Source: Aradus depressus
Taxonomy: Eukaryota > Arthropoda > Insecta > Hemiptera > Aradidae
Direction: 5' to 3'
NCBI GenBank assembly: GCA_963662175.1
Contig: OY759217.1
Span: 14,262,562-14,326,561, forward strand
DNA length: 64,000 bases
Of the stretch, positions 31,501 to 42,020 are shown piece by piece; position 1 is the first letter of the stretch, and each line of letters begins with the position of its first letter. The notes below the pieces were generated by a model. That model had not been told where the DNA came from. It saw only the letters and a list, made by a program, of their open reading frames with translations, and made no database searches. The position numbers and the translations under genes were made by a program.

Positions 31501-31549
31501 GTTCAATCTTCAGTTTAGCAGAACTCTTTAACGAAAGTACAAATTTTCG
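31501..31549 (+). CDS. Candidate exon, 49 nt
   Basis: A long T-rich tract ends in 'gttattttccag' (31489-31500), then an open segment reads SIFSLAELFNESTNF, followed by GTAACT at 31550. The acceptor is strong and the donor moderate. No partner exon was identified. Confidence 0.2.
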
Positions 31550-32059
31550 GTAACTTTAGATCTAAGTGGAGAACTACGTCTGATCCATGGTCATTACTTT
31601 TGTCAGTATTGACGTACCTCCAGCCTTATTTGCATCTATCTCAGGAAAAGGGGAGAAGTGAGGTCAAGTTACCAAGGGCTTCATTACTCAACTCTCTCCG
31701 TCTGGTGGTCTCTCGGACAGCCCTTCAACGGATTGACAGCTCCTTTGGCCTTATGGTTAGCCAACCTTCCATTAGTCCGTATTAGTCACGAGTTAATTTT
31801 CTGGAAACAGACACTGGTCATCCCTTAACCATTATACATTTTGAGAAACGTTGAAAGGGCCTAACTTTATAGAGTAAACAAATCGATTAAACATGTAATC
31901 ATTATTTTCAGTTCAATGATTTGACAAAGTTTTAAACCAAATACGGCAATCATAATTTATGTGAAAGGGTAGCCTTCCGAAGATTTGGAAAGAAATATTA
32001 GAAAAATAGTCATTTTAGTCATTGAATCTTAATATTTTTTAACTTAATAAACCACAAAA

Positions 32060-32289
32060 TGTCAACACTTAACATTCGCTCTCCGCCTTGGTGACTGCCA
32101 CCCAGTATTCATTGAAAACCAGCCATATTACCTCATACCTCTTCCGTAAAATATTTAGGATTAACCCTCGATAGAAGGCTGACTTGGAACCCTCACACTC
32201 GGACGACACGACTCACACTAGGCCGGCGACTTAGACTATTGTACAGTATTTTGGATAGGCGTTTTTCATGTCGATACTGGATCCAATAG
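32060..32289 (+). pseudogene. Jockey-like LINE reverse transcriptase fragment
   Basis: Two frames joined by a frameshift near 32121. The first reads HLTFALRLGDCHPVFIENQ and the second SSVKYLGLTLDRRLTW, then LRLLYSILDRRF to a stop at 32287. The 'VKYLG..LD.RLTW' block after the 'TL R....CP.' segment is the hallmark of the C-terminal reverse transcriptase thumb region of Jockey-type non-LTR retrotransposons. The copy is non-functional (frameshift and stop) and its flanks are lost. Confidence 0.8.
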
Positions 32290-32367
32290 CAGTGTCTAAT
32301 CAAAAAGCGCCTCGGTCGCATGGAGGTCAACAATTATAGCGTAAGGGATCAAGTGACCAATTATTAC

Positions 32368-32622
32368 GAGGGCGCCGGTAACCGTTCGAAACCCGGACAA
32401 GCTCTTTAGTTTCTGTGAATTGAAAAATCCTTGAGCATATCATCCTTCTGAGGGGACGTTAAGTGATGGTCCCGTGCCTGTACGTCTGGGTGAATAAAGT
32501 TGGATAGGCAAAATTTAGGACTCCCTCAGTAGAGTCGGGCTCATGTCTGAAAGAGCGCTCTGGTAGTAGGTGATATAACCTCATGGTTAAGCCCGGGTAT
32601 GAGTCATAATAATAAACTAAAA
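32368..32622 (+). repeat. SINE-1 copy
   Basis: Head 'gagggcgccggtaac', box B 'gttcgaaaccc' close behind (the box A region is deleted), 'gcatatcatccttctgaggg', 'gtagagtcgggctcatgtct' and the tail 'tatgagtcataataataa'. It lies directly downstream of the LINE fragment. Confidence 0.8.
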
Positions 32623-32730
32623 AATTATCAATGTTCAATAGTTTTTCGAAGTTTTCATTGCTTTTCAAAAGATAAAATAAAATGTACACAAATATATCTA
32701 TATTAATAAAGCTGAAACGGGGTTTGTTTG

Positions 32731-34095
32731 TTTGTATGTTTGTTCCAGCATCACGCCCAAACAGCTGGACGGATCTTCATGAAACTTCACATGTAGCATT
32801 CTTTTGAGCCCGATTGAATAATAGGCTATGTGGCGTCCCAAAATTTTGATCGGGAGGGGGGGTTGTGGGGGGGCCTAAGTATAAAAATAGTGCTAACTCA
32901 TTAACTAATGGGCGAATTGTCATGAAATTTCACATGTAGTATTTTTAAAAGCGAAATAGGAAAAAAAGGTGTGTGGCGTCCCAAAGTAATGAACGGGAGG
33001 GGGGGTTGTGGGGGGGCCTAAGTATAAATATAGAGCTAACTTATTAACTAATGGGCGAATCGTCATGAAATTTCACATGTAGTAATTTTAAAAGCCAAAT
33101 AGGAAAAAAAGGTGTGTGGCGTCCCAAAGTTTTGAACGGGAGGGGGGGTTGTGGGGGGGCCTAAGTATAAATATAGAGCTAACTCTTTAACAGTTGGTCG
33201 CATTGTCACGAAGTTTCACATGTAGTATTCCTGAAGACCAAATAAAAAAATAGGCGGTGTGACGGCTCAAAATGTTTTACGGGAGGGGGGGTAGTGGGGG
33301 GGCCTAAGTATAAATATAGAGCTAACTCATTAACTAATGGGCGAATCGTCATGAAATTTCACATGTAGTATTTTTAAAAGCCAAATAGGAAAAAAAGGTG
33401 TGTGGCGTCCCAAAGTTTTGAACGGGAGGGGGGGTTGTGGGGGGGCCTAAGTATAAATATAGAGCTAACTCTTTAACGGTTGGTCGGATTGTCACGAAAT
33501 TTCACATGGAGTATTCCTGAAGACCAAATAGAAAAATAGGCGGTGTGACGGCTCAAAATTTTTTACGGGAGGGGGGGGTAGTTGGGGGGCCTAAGTATAA
33601 ATATAGAGCTAACTCATTAACTAATGGGCGAATCGTCATGAAATTTCACATGTAGTATTTTTAAAAGCCAAATAGGAAAAATAGGTGTGTGGCGTCCCAA
33701 AGTTTTGAACGGGAGGGGGGGTTGTGGGGGGTCTAAGTATAAATATAGAGCTAACTCTTTAACGGTTGGTCGGATTGTCACGAAATTTTACATGGAGTAT
33801 TCCTGAAGGCCAAAAAGAAAAATAAGGTGTGTGGCGTTCCAAAGTTTTGATCGGGAGGGGGGGTTGTAAGGGGGGCCTACGTATATAAATAGTGCTAACT
33901 CATTAACTAATGGTCGAATTGTCATGAAATTTCACATGTAGTATTCCTAAAGGTCAAATAGAAATATTAGGTGTGTGACGGCCCAAAATTTTGAACAGGA
34001 AGGAGGGTTGTGGGGGGGGGCTAAATATACATATAGAGTTAGCTCATTAACGGTTGGTCGTATTGTCATGAATCGGATTGTCATGAATTTCACAT
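32731..34095 (+). repeat. 143-bp tandem array in Helitron 1
   Basis: About nine units. The 'cctaagtata' landmark falls at 32874, 33017, 33160, 33303, 33446, 33590, 33732 and 33876, a constant step of 142-144. Each unit has 'gtcatgaaatttcacatgta' and a G-rich 'gggagggggggttgtgggg'. Units alternate between two subtypes ('gtgtggcgtcccaaag' and 'gtgtgacggctcaaaa'). Confidence 0.95.
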
Positions 34096-34111
34096 GTAGT
34101 AGTAGTAACTA

Positions 34112-35165
34112 TGTATTCGCTGTGGGGTTCACTGTTGCAAGACATTTACTAGATGTGATGTCCAGCGTCCCTAATATCGTACTAGCTGTGGGGTCCGCTG
34201 TTGCAAGGTACTTACTAGCTGTAGTGCTCAGCCCCAGCGTTCCTAACTATGTACTGGCTGTGGGGTTCGCTGTTGCAAGGCACCTATAAGACATTTACTA
34301 GCTGTAATGCCCAGCGTTTCTAATTACGTACTAGCTGTGGGGTCTGCTGTTGCAAGGCGCTAGCAGTGTGGCCCAGCGTATTTCACTCGTAGGTACTAGC
34401 TGTGGGGTCCGCCGTTGCAAAACTCATACTAGCTGTGATGCCCTGTGGTTCTAACTACATACTATCTGTGGGGTTCGCAGTTGCAAGGCACTTACTACCT
34501 GTAGGGCCCAGCGTTCCTAAAAACGTACTAGCTGTGGGGTCCGTCGTTGCAAAAGCATACTAGCTGTGATGCCCAGGGTTCCTAATATCGTACTAGCTGT
34601 GGGGTCCGTTGTTGCAAGGCATTTACTAGCTGTAGTGCCCAGCGTTCCTAACTTCGTACTAGCTGTGGGGTCCGTTGTTGCAAGGCATTTACTAGCTGTA
34701 GTGCCCAGCGTTCCTAACTATGTACTAGCTGTGAAGTTCGCTGTTGCAAAGCACTTACTAACTGTAATGCCCAGCGTATTTAACTACATACTAGCTGTGG
34801 GGTCCGCGGTTGCAAGGCACTTAATAGCTGTGATGCCCAGCGTTCCTAACTTCGTACTAGCTATGGGGTCCGCTGTTGCGAGGCACATACTAGCTGTGGT
34901 GACCAGCGTTCCTAACTACGTACTAGCTGTTGGGTCCGCCGTCGCAAGGCACATACTAGCTATGATGCCCAGCATTCCCTACTACGTACTAGCTGTGGTG
35001 CTCAGCGTTGCAAGCCACATACTAGCTGTGGTCACAAACGTTCTTAAGTACGCACTGACTAGGACGTCCAGCGATGCTAAGTATTCACTAGGTGTGGCTT
35101 CCGCCGTTGAAAGGCGCATACTAGCTGTGGTGCCCAGGGGTCCTAAAAACTTACTAGCGTTACAA
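34112..35165 (+). repeat. 66-bp minisatellite in Helitron 1
   Basis: About 16 units, each of two related 33-bp halves: 'actagctgtggggtccgctg' plus 13 bp, and 'actagctgtgatgcccagcg' plus 13 bp. The period is a multiple of three, so open frames of up to 210 codons appear (22-residue repeat, VGSAVARHLLAVMPSVPNY). This is a repeat artefact, not evidence of a protein. Confidence 0.95.
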
Positions 35166-35306
35166 CAGCTGAAGGACTATAAGCCTTATTCCGTATGAAT
35201 AATTGAAAATTATAACATCATGAATGTACTGTCGAGGAACTGAATAGCGTTATAGATGATATTGGGAGAAAAATCAAAGTTCCCCGGGCAACGCCGGGTA
35301 TAACTG

Positions 35307-36660
35307 TTATAGATTTAATATTTGTTAAAACTGATAGAGAACGACCGGATTATCTGAATCCTACACAAAAATCAAAATAAAAATGTTTTTCAAAAAATTC
35401 ACGCTATTTAACGGTTTATAGGCTTAATAATTGTTAAAACTGATACGACAGAATCAGATATATCCGAAAAGTCCCATCCGACGGACGACGTGCTCAAGGC
35501 TATTTTCAACCTAAGTGAAATTTCACCTAACCAGGTTTATTTACATAACATACGTCTCATTATCGAGTACCTCACATTCGAAAAAGCCCTGGATCATCGC
35601 TTAAAGTCCCATCCGAAGGACGACGTGCTCAAAGTGTTTTTTAACTTCCCGATTGAAACATCTGACCTAAGTGCCTCAGCTAGATTTCTAAGTGGCGATC
35701 CTGAGCTCGGTAGACTCCATTCTTCAAATTTCTCGCTTTTTAACGGTTTATAGATTTAATATTTGTTAAAACTGATAGAGAACGACCGGATTATCTGAAT
35801 CCTACACAAAAATCAAAATAAAAATGTTTTTCAAAAAATTTGCGCTATTTAACGGTTTATAGGCTTAATAATTGTTAAAACTGATACTACAGATTCAGAT
35901 ATATCCGGAAAGTCCCATCCGAAGGACGACGTGCTCAAGGCTTTCAACCTAAGTGGAAATTGACCTACCCAGGTTTATTTACATAACATACGTCTCATTA
36001 TCGAGTACCTCACATTCGAAAAAGCCCTGGATCATCGCTTAAAGTCCCATCCGAAGGACGACGTGCTCAAAGTGTTTTTTAACTTCCCGATTGAAACATC
36101 TGACCTAAGTGCCTCAGCTAGATTTCTAAGTGGCGATCCTGAGCTCGGTAGACTCCATTCTTCAAATTTCTCGCTTTTTAACGGTTTATAGATTTAATAT
36201 TTGTTAAAACTGATAGAGAACGACCGGATTATCTGAATCCTACACAAAAATCAAAATAAAAATGTTTTTCAAAAAATTTGCGCTATTTAACGGTTTATAG
36301 GCTTAATAATTGTTAAAACTGATACTACAGATTCAGATATATCCGGAAAGTCCCATCCGAAGGACGACGTGCTCAAGGCTTTCAACCTAAGTGGAAATTG
36401 ACCTACCCAGGTTTATTTACATAACATACGTCTCATTATCGAGTACCTCACATTCGAAAAAGCCCTGGATCATCGCTTAATGTCCCATCCGAAGGACGAA
36501 GTGCTCAAAGTTATTTTTAACTTCCCGATTAAAACATCTGACCTAAGTGCCTCAGCTAGATTTCTAAGTGGCGATCCTGAGTTCGGTAGACTCCATTCTT
36601 CAAATTTCTTGCTTTTCAACTGTTTATAGATTTAATATTTGTTAACTGACAGAGCCATAG
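35307..36660 (+). repeat. 439-bp satellite, three units, built from SINE-1 pieces
   Basis: Unit starts ('ttatagatttaatatttgtt') at 35307, 35748, 36185 and a partial fourth at 36624, so steps of 437-441. Each unit holds 'gtcccatccgaaggacgacg' twice and 'cctcagctagatttctaag', which are the minus orientation of the SINE-1 body and head. It also holds a repeated 'tttaacggtttata' / 'ttgttaaaactgata' block. Units 2 and 3 are almost identical, implying recent duplication. It lies exactly between the two Helitrons. Confidence 0.9.
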
Positions 36661-37539
36661 AGTGTGCTGGTTTCGGATTATGCCAACGTCAGCACAACGT
36701 TCAGACTGACTTTAAATATGGTGACACCGATCCACTATGGAAGAAAAATGCCGAAAAAAAAAAGATGTATGTATAGATATGAACACAAATTAAAACTTGT
36801 GTACATTCTGATATAATCTATATTAATAAAGCTGAAACGGGGTTTGTTTGTTTGTTTGTATGTTTGTTTGTTTGTATGTATGTATGTATGTATGTTTGTT
36901 CCAGCATCACGCCCAAACCGCTGGACGAATTTTTATGAAACTTCCCATGTAGCATTATTTTGAGCCCGATTGAATAATAGGCTATGTGGCGTTCCAAAAT
37001 TTTGATCGGGAGGGGGGGTTGTAAGGGGGGCCTAAGTATTTAAATAGTGCTAACTCATTAACTAATGGTCAAATTGTCATGAAATTTCACACGTAGTATT
37101 TTTAAAAGTCAAACAGGAAAAAAAGGTGTGTGGCGTCCCAAAGTTTTGAACGGGAGGGGGGGTTGTGGGGGGGCCTAAGTATAAATATAGAGCTAACTCA
37201 TTAACTAATGGGCGAATCGTCATGAAATTTCACATGTAGTATTTTTAAAAGCCAAATAGGAAAAAAAGGTGTGTGGCGTCCCAAAGTTTTGAACGGGAGG
37301 GGGGGTTGTGGGGGGCCTAAGTATAAATATAGAGCTAACTCTTTAACGGTTGGTCGGATTGTCACGAAATTTCACATGGAGTATTCCTGAAGACCAAATA
37401 GAAAAATAGGCGGTGTGACGGCTCAAAATTTTTTACGGGAGGGGGGTGGGTAGTGGGGGGGCCTAAGTATAAATATAGAGCTAACTCTTTAACGGTTGAT
37501 CGTATTGTCATGAATCGGATTGTCATGAATTTCACATGT

Positions 37540-38165
37540 AGTAGTAGTAACTATGTATTCGCTGTGGGGTTCACTGTTGCAAGACATTTACTAGCTGTGA
37601 TGTCCAGCGTTCCTAATATCGTACTAGCTGTGGGGTCCGCTGTTGCAAGGCACTTACTAGCTGTAGTGCTCAGCCCCAGCGTTCCTAACTATGTACTGGC
37701 TGTGGGGTTCGCTGTTGCAAGGCACCTACAAGACATTTACTAGCTGTGATGCCCAGCGTTTCTAATTACGTACTAGCTGTGGGGTCTGCTGTTGCAAGGC
37801 GCTAGCAGTGTGGCCCAGCGTATTTCACTACGTAGGTACTAGCCGTGGGGTCCGCCGTTGCAAAACTCATACTAGCTGTGATGCCCTGTGGTTCTAACTA
37901 CATACTATCTGTGGGCTTCGCAGTTGCAAGGCACCTACTACCTGTAGGGCCCAGCGTTCCTAAAAACGTACTAGCTGTGGGGTCCGTCGTTGCAAAAGCA
38001 TACTAGCTGTGATGCCCAGGGTTCCTAATATCGTACTAGCTGTGGGGTCCGTTGTTGCAAGGCATTTACTAGCTGTAGTGCCCAGCGTTCCTAACTTCGT
38101 ACTAGCTGTGGGGTCCGCTGTTGCGAGGCACATACTAGCTGTGGTGACCAGTGTTCCTAACGTTG
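37540..38165 (+). repeat. 66-bp minisatellite block a, Helitron 2
   Basis: Same 33+33-bp units as Helitron 1. The order of variant units from 37545 matches 34112-34640 almost base for base, so the two Helitrons share a recent array ancestor. Later units are missing here. Confidence 0.95.
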
Positions 38166-38496
38166 GTCGGATTGTCACGAAATTTCACATGGAGTATTTT
38201 TAAAATCCAAATAGAAATATAAGATGTGTGGCGACCCAAAGTTTTGAACGGGAGGGGAGGTTGTGGGGATAGGCCTAAGTATAAATATAGTGCTGGCTCA
38301 TTAACGGTTGGTCAGATTGTCACGAAATTTCACATGTAGTATTTCTGAAAGTCAAATAGAAAAATAGGCGGTGTGACGGCTCAAAATTTTGTACGGGAGG
38401 GGGGGTAGTGGCGGGGGGGCCTAAGTATAAATATAGTGCCAGCTCAATAACGGTTGGTCGTATTGTCATGGAATTTCACATGTAGTATTCTTAAAA

Positions 38497-38580
38497 TAAA
38501 TAGATAAAACAAACTTATTTTTGAAATATTGTTTTATTTATTACAAGTTTCCACAATATGTCCGCGTTTCTCAACTTAGA
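38497..38580 (-). mobile_element. 84-bp 5'-truncated retroposon in Helitron 2, 13-bp duplication
   Basis: 'agtattcttaaaa' at 38484-38496 and 38581-38593 flank it. Its complement begins 'tctaagttgagaaacgcgga' and ends in an 'aataaataaaac' tail, matching 20370-20420. Short length, target duplication and A-rich tail fit a 5'-truncated LINE-type insertion. Confidence 0.8.
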
Positions 38581-38889
38581 AGTATTCTTAAAAGCCAAAT
38601 AGAAATATAGGGTGTATACGTCACAAAATTTTGAACGGGAGGGTGGGTTGATGGGGGCCTAAGTATAAGTATAGTGATGTCATTAACGGATGATCGGATT
38701 GTCACGAAATTTCACATGTAGTATTCATAAAGGCCAAATAGAAAAATAGGGTGTGACGTCAAAAAATTTTGAACGGGAGGGGGGGTATGGGGGTAGGCCT
38801 AAATTTGAAGATAGTGATAGGTCATTAACGGATGATCGGATTGTCATGGAATTTCACATGTACTATTATTGATGGCCAAATAGAAAAAT

Positions 38890-40345
38890 ACACTAGCTGT
38901 GATGCCCAGTGGTTCTAACTACGTACTAGCTGTGGGGTCCGCCGTTACAAAAACATACTAGCTGTGATGCCCAGCGTTTCTAACTAGGTACTAGCGGTGG
39001 GGTCCGCCGTTCCAGAACACATACTAGCTGTGATGCCCAGTGGTTCTAACTACATACTAACTGTGGGGTCCGCTGTTGCAAGGCACTTACTAGCTGTGAT
39101 GCCCAGCGTTCCTAATTACGTACTAGCTGTGGGGTCCGCTGTTGCGAGGCACATACTAGCTGTGATGCCCTGTGGTTCTAACTACATACTATCTGTGGGC
39201 TCCGCAGTTGCAAGGCACCTACTAGCTGTAGGGCCCAGCGTTCCTAAAAACGTACTAGCTGTGGGGTCCGCAGTTGCAAAAACATACTAGCAGTGATGCC
39301 CAGCGTTTCTAATTAGGTACTAGCGGTGGGGTCCGCCATTGCAGAACACATACTAGCTGTGATGCTGAGCGTTTCTAACTACGTACTAGCTGTGGGGTCC
39401 GCCGTTGCAAAAACATACTAGCGGTGATGCCCAGCGTTTCTAATTAGGTACTAGCGGTGGGGTCCGCCGTTGCAGAACACATACTAGCTGTGATGCTGAG
39501 CGTTTCTAACTACGTACTAGCTGTGGGGTCCGCCGTTGCAAAAACATACTAGCTGTGATGCCCAGCGTTTCTAATTAGGTACTAGCGGTGGGGTCCGCCG
39601 TTGCAAAAACATACTAGCGGTGATGCCCAGCGTTTCTAATTAGGTACTAGCGGTGGGGTCCGCCGCTGCAAAAACATACTAGCGGTGATGCCCAGCGTTT
39701 CTAATTAGGTACTAGCGGTGGGGTCCGCCGTTGCAGAACACATACTAGCTGTGATGCTGAGCGTTTCTAACTACGTACTAGCTGTGGGGTCCGCCGTTGC
39801 AAAAACATACTAGCTGTGATGCCCAGCGTTTCTAATTAGGTACTAGCGGTGGGGTCCGCCGTTGCAGAACACATACTAGCTGTGATGTTGAGCGTTTCTA
39901 ACTACGTACTAGCTGTGGGGTCCGCTGTTGCAAGGCACTTACTAGCTGTGATGCCCAGCGTGCCTAATTTCGTACTAGATGTGGGGTCCGCTGTTGCGAG
40001 GCTCATACTAGCTGTGGTGACCAGCGTTCCTAACTACGTACCTGCTGTGGGGTCCGCCGTCGCAAGGCACATACTAGCTGTGATGCCCAGCGTTTCTAAC
40101 TAGGTACTAGCGGTGGGGTCCGCCGTTGCAAGGCATATACTACCTGTGGTGCCCAGCGTTCCTAACTACGTACTAGCCGTGGTGCCCAGCGTTGCAAGGC
40201 ACATACTAGCTGTGGTCAAAACGTTCTTATGTACGCACTGGCTAGGACGTCCAGCAATGCTAAGTATTCACTAGCTGTCGTTTCCGCAGTTGAAAGGCGC
40301 ATACTAGCTGTGGTGCCCAGGGATCCTAAAAAATTACTAGCGTTA
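38890..40345 (+). repeat. 66-bp minisatellite block b, Helitron 2
   Basis: About 22 units. A higher-order pattern is visible: 'taattaggtactagcggtgg' units recur at 39301, 39441, 39571, 39637, 39703 and 39835, some as a 132-bp pair. The expansion is therefore of pairs as well as single units. Confidence 0.9.
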
Positions 40346-40470
40346 CTACAGTTGAATTCCGTATGAATAATTAAAAATTATAACATCACTGTCGAGGAAC
40401 TGAATAGCCTTATAGGAGATATTGGGAGAAATGTCAAAGTTCCCCGGGCAACGCCGGGTATTACTGCTAG

Positions 40471-41002
40471 TATTTAAATAAATAAGTTAAACAGAGTAGT
40501 TATTATTGTTTTCAAGCTCATCTTTCTAAGAAAAAAATGAGTTTTCATTAAATTGGCCTGTCAATACCAGACGGTATTGTATTATAAAAAAGATTCAAGT
40601 TTAAGACCGAGACCAGAATAGAAAAATACATTTTCCGTAACATCGCCTAAGGGGATTTTTTTTTTTTTTTAAATCTCTTTGTTTTTCTTTTCTCATTATT
40701 ATTATTTTTTAATTACTTTGTTTCATCAAAAAATATACAAAGGAAAAAAAAAGTCCTGTACAGGAGAATAATTACAATGTTTGACATTTGAATTCTAAAA
40801 ACAAATTATGATTAATTAATTATAAAATTATATAGAGAAATGATAAGTTTTTCCTTTTCTGGAATAATTTTTGATATTATTTTTATAATTTTGATTCGGA
40901 AATGAAGGAATAAAAACTTTTCAAAAGGGGAAGATTTAAACAAAGATACTGGGTGCCTCATCGAAGTTCTGAAGAAATCTTAATGTTAATCGCAGTATCC
41001 TT
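40471..41002. other. Unassigned AT-rich sequence
   Basis: T and A runs at 40656-40671 and 40743-40753. No coding or repeat ends were recognised. Confidence 0.5.
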
Positions 41003-41800
41003 CCCCGGCTGTAAAGGGGAAGTTTTGTCTTGTAGTTGAGGTTTAAACGAAAAATCATTCTTTACAATCACCTGATACCAAAAATGAAAAAAATAAAATA
41101 AATCCTGTCTCTGAACATCTGGTAACTCCCGATAGAATGAATATATAGACAGGAAAACTTAGATGTGTATCCAAAATCTCATAAAGACAACATATATAAG
41201 TGAGTTTGAAACCCGTTTATTTTATTTTATCTGGAAGGTAAAATAAACTTAAACACGCCGTCCTTCGGATGGTCCCGAGCTTGTATGTCAGGTACTCGTT
41301 TCTTCAACGAGGTGAATAAAAATTTAGGGTAGACAAAATTTAGGACACCTACAGTGGAGTCGGGCTCAGATCCACCAGAGTGACGAAAGAGCGCTTTGGT
41401 AGTAGGCGATATGATCTGGTAGTTAAATCCCGGGCATGAGTCATAATAACTAACTATAAATTTTCAACTGAATCAACCAAAAGGCAAGCGGGGGGCTCAA
41501 CACAAAAGTGTCAATAACTGCCGAAATGTTGAATGTATCGACACGAAATTATATTTGTAAATTTAAGGACTGTACCCATTAATTTCCTACAGAATCGGTG
41601 AGAGACCAGATGAGGGGGTTTGGACACAAAAAATATAAGTACTTATGTATTGAATGTATCAAGACGAAATTTATTTCAGAAGTAGCTGAGTAAACTATGA
41701 TAACTGAGATTTACCTATTGAGTTTCAACTAAATCGGTAAATTGTTTTCAGAGTTAATTTATTCCGGCTGGGGAAGTATATTACCGTTGATTCATCGACG
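41003..41800 (+). repeat. Family A copy split by SINE-1
   Basis: 5' part 'ccccggctgtaaaggggaag' to 'aaagacaacatatata' (about 41200), then the 3' part from 41454 'caactgaatcaaccaaaag' to 'ggctggggaagtatattacc'. Both A ends are present, so this is a nearly full-length copy. Confidence 0.8.
41205..41453 (+). repeat. SINE-1 inside family A
   Basis: Begins at a decayed box B ('gtttgaaaccc'), then 'cttaaacacgccgtccttcg', 'cagtggagtcgggctcagat' and the tail 'catgagtcataataactaac'. Confidence 0.85.
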
Positions 41801-41895
41801 ACTTTCTTTTTTAACACCCAGAGTCTAGTCATTAATCAAAAAAGCTTAAATTCCTTTGAGTTAAGTTAACTTTAGTAATAGCCTACAATCAAAAC

Positions 41896-41971
41896 AACCG
41901 TAAATGACCGATTTTTAGACACTGAGATCTTTTTTCTATATCACGGTCTAAAAATCGGTCAATCAACGGTT
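41896..41971 (+). other. 76-nt hairpin, pre-miRNA-sized
   Basis: A perfect 15-bp core 'gaccgatttttagac' (41906-41920) with 'gtctaaaaatcggtc' (41946-41960), extended outward by 'aaccgt' / 'acggtt' with a small bulge. The loop is about 25 nt. It is close to the 3' end of the adjacent minus-strand LINE, so it may be part of that element's 3' UTR. Confidence 0.45.
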
Positions 41972-42020
41972 TTTTCTCTTTATTTCATTTAACGTTGCAT
42001 CGTCAACATTAGCGACGACT

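Larger units (their letters stand above)
32697..35306 (+). mobile_element. Helitron 1, non-autonomous, atypical 3' terminus
   Basis: The 5' terminus is A|TCTATATTAATAAAGCTG at 32696/32697, followed by a 'tgtttgtatgtttgttc' stretch common in arthropod Helitrons. The 3' hairpin CCCGG-GCAACG-CCGGG is at 35283-35298. The terminal CTAG expected at 35307-35310 reads TTAT, and the 439-bp satellite begins there. The interior is a 143-bp array (32731-34095) and a 66-bp array (34112-35165). No Rep/helicase coding, so it depends on a partner element. Confidence 0.85.
36817..40470 (+). mobile_element. Helitron 2, complete termini, 3654 bp
   Basis: Canonical ends: host A at 36816, TCTATATTAATAAAGCTG start, 3' hairpin CCCGG (40443-40447) / CCGGG (40454-40458), and CTAG at 40467-40470 followed by host T. 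A-T insertion, no target duplication, a TC start and a CTRR end with a hairpin 8-12 nt upstream are the Helitron hallmarks. A (TTTG/TATG)n tract is at 36841-36900. The interior has 143-bp units, a 66-bp array (37540-38165), more 143-bp-type units (38165-38890) and a second 66-bp array (38890-40345). No Rep/helicase gene. Confidence 0.95.

Noticed and set aside
34566..35198. 210-codon plus-strand open frame as a repeat protein gene
   Set aside because: It is entirely made of 66-bp minisatellite units inside a Helitron. Sister arrays are interrupted, and the frame opens because the period is divisible by three.
32731..40345. CRISPR array
   Set aside because: Repeats are contiguous, with no unique spacers, and the DNA is eukaryotic with Helitron ends.
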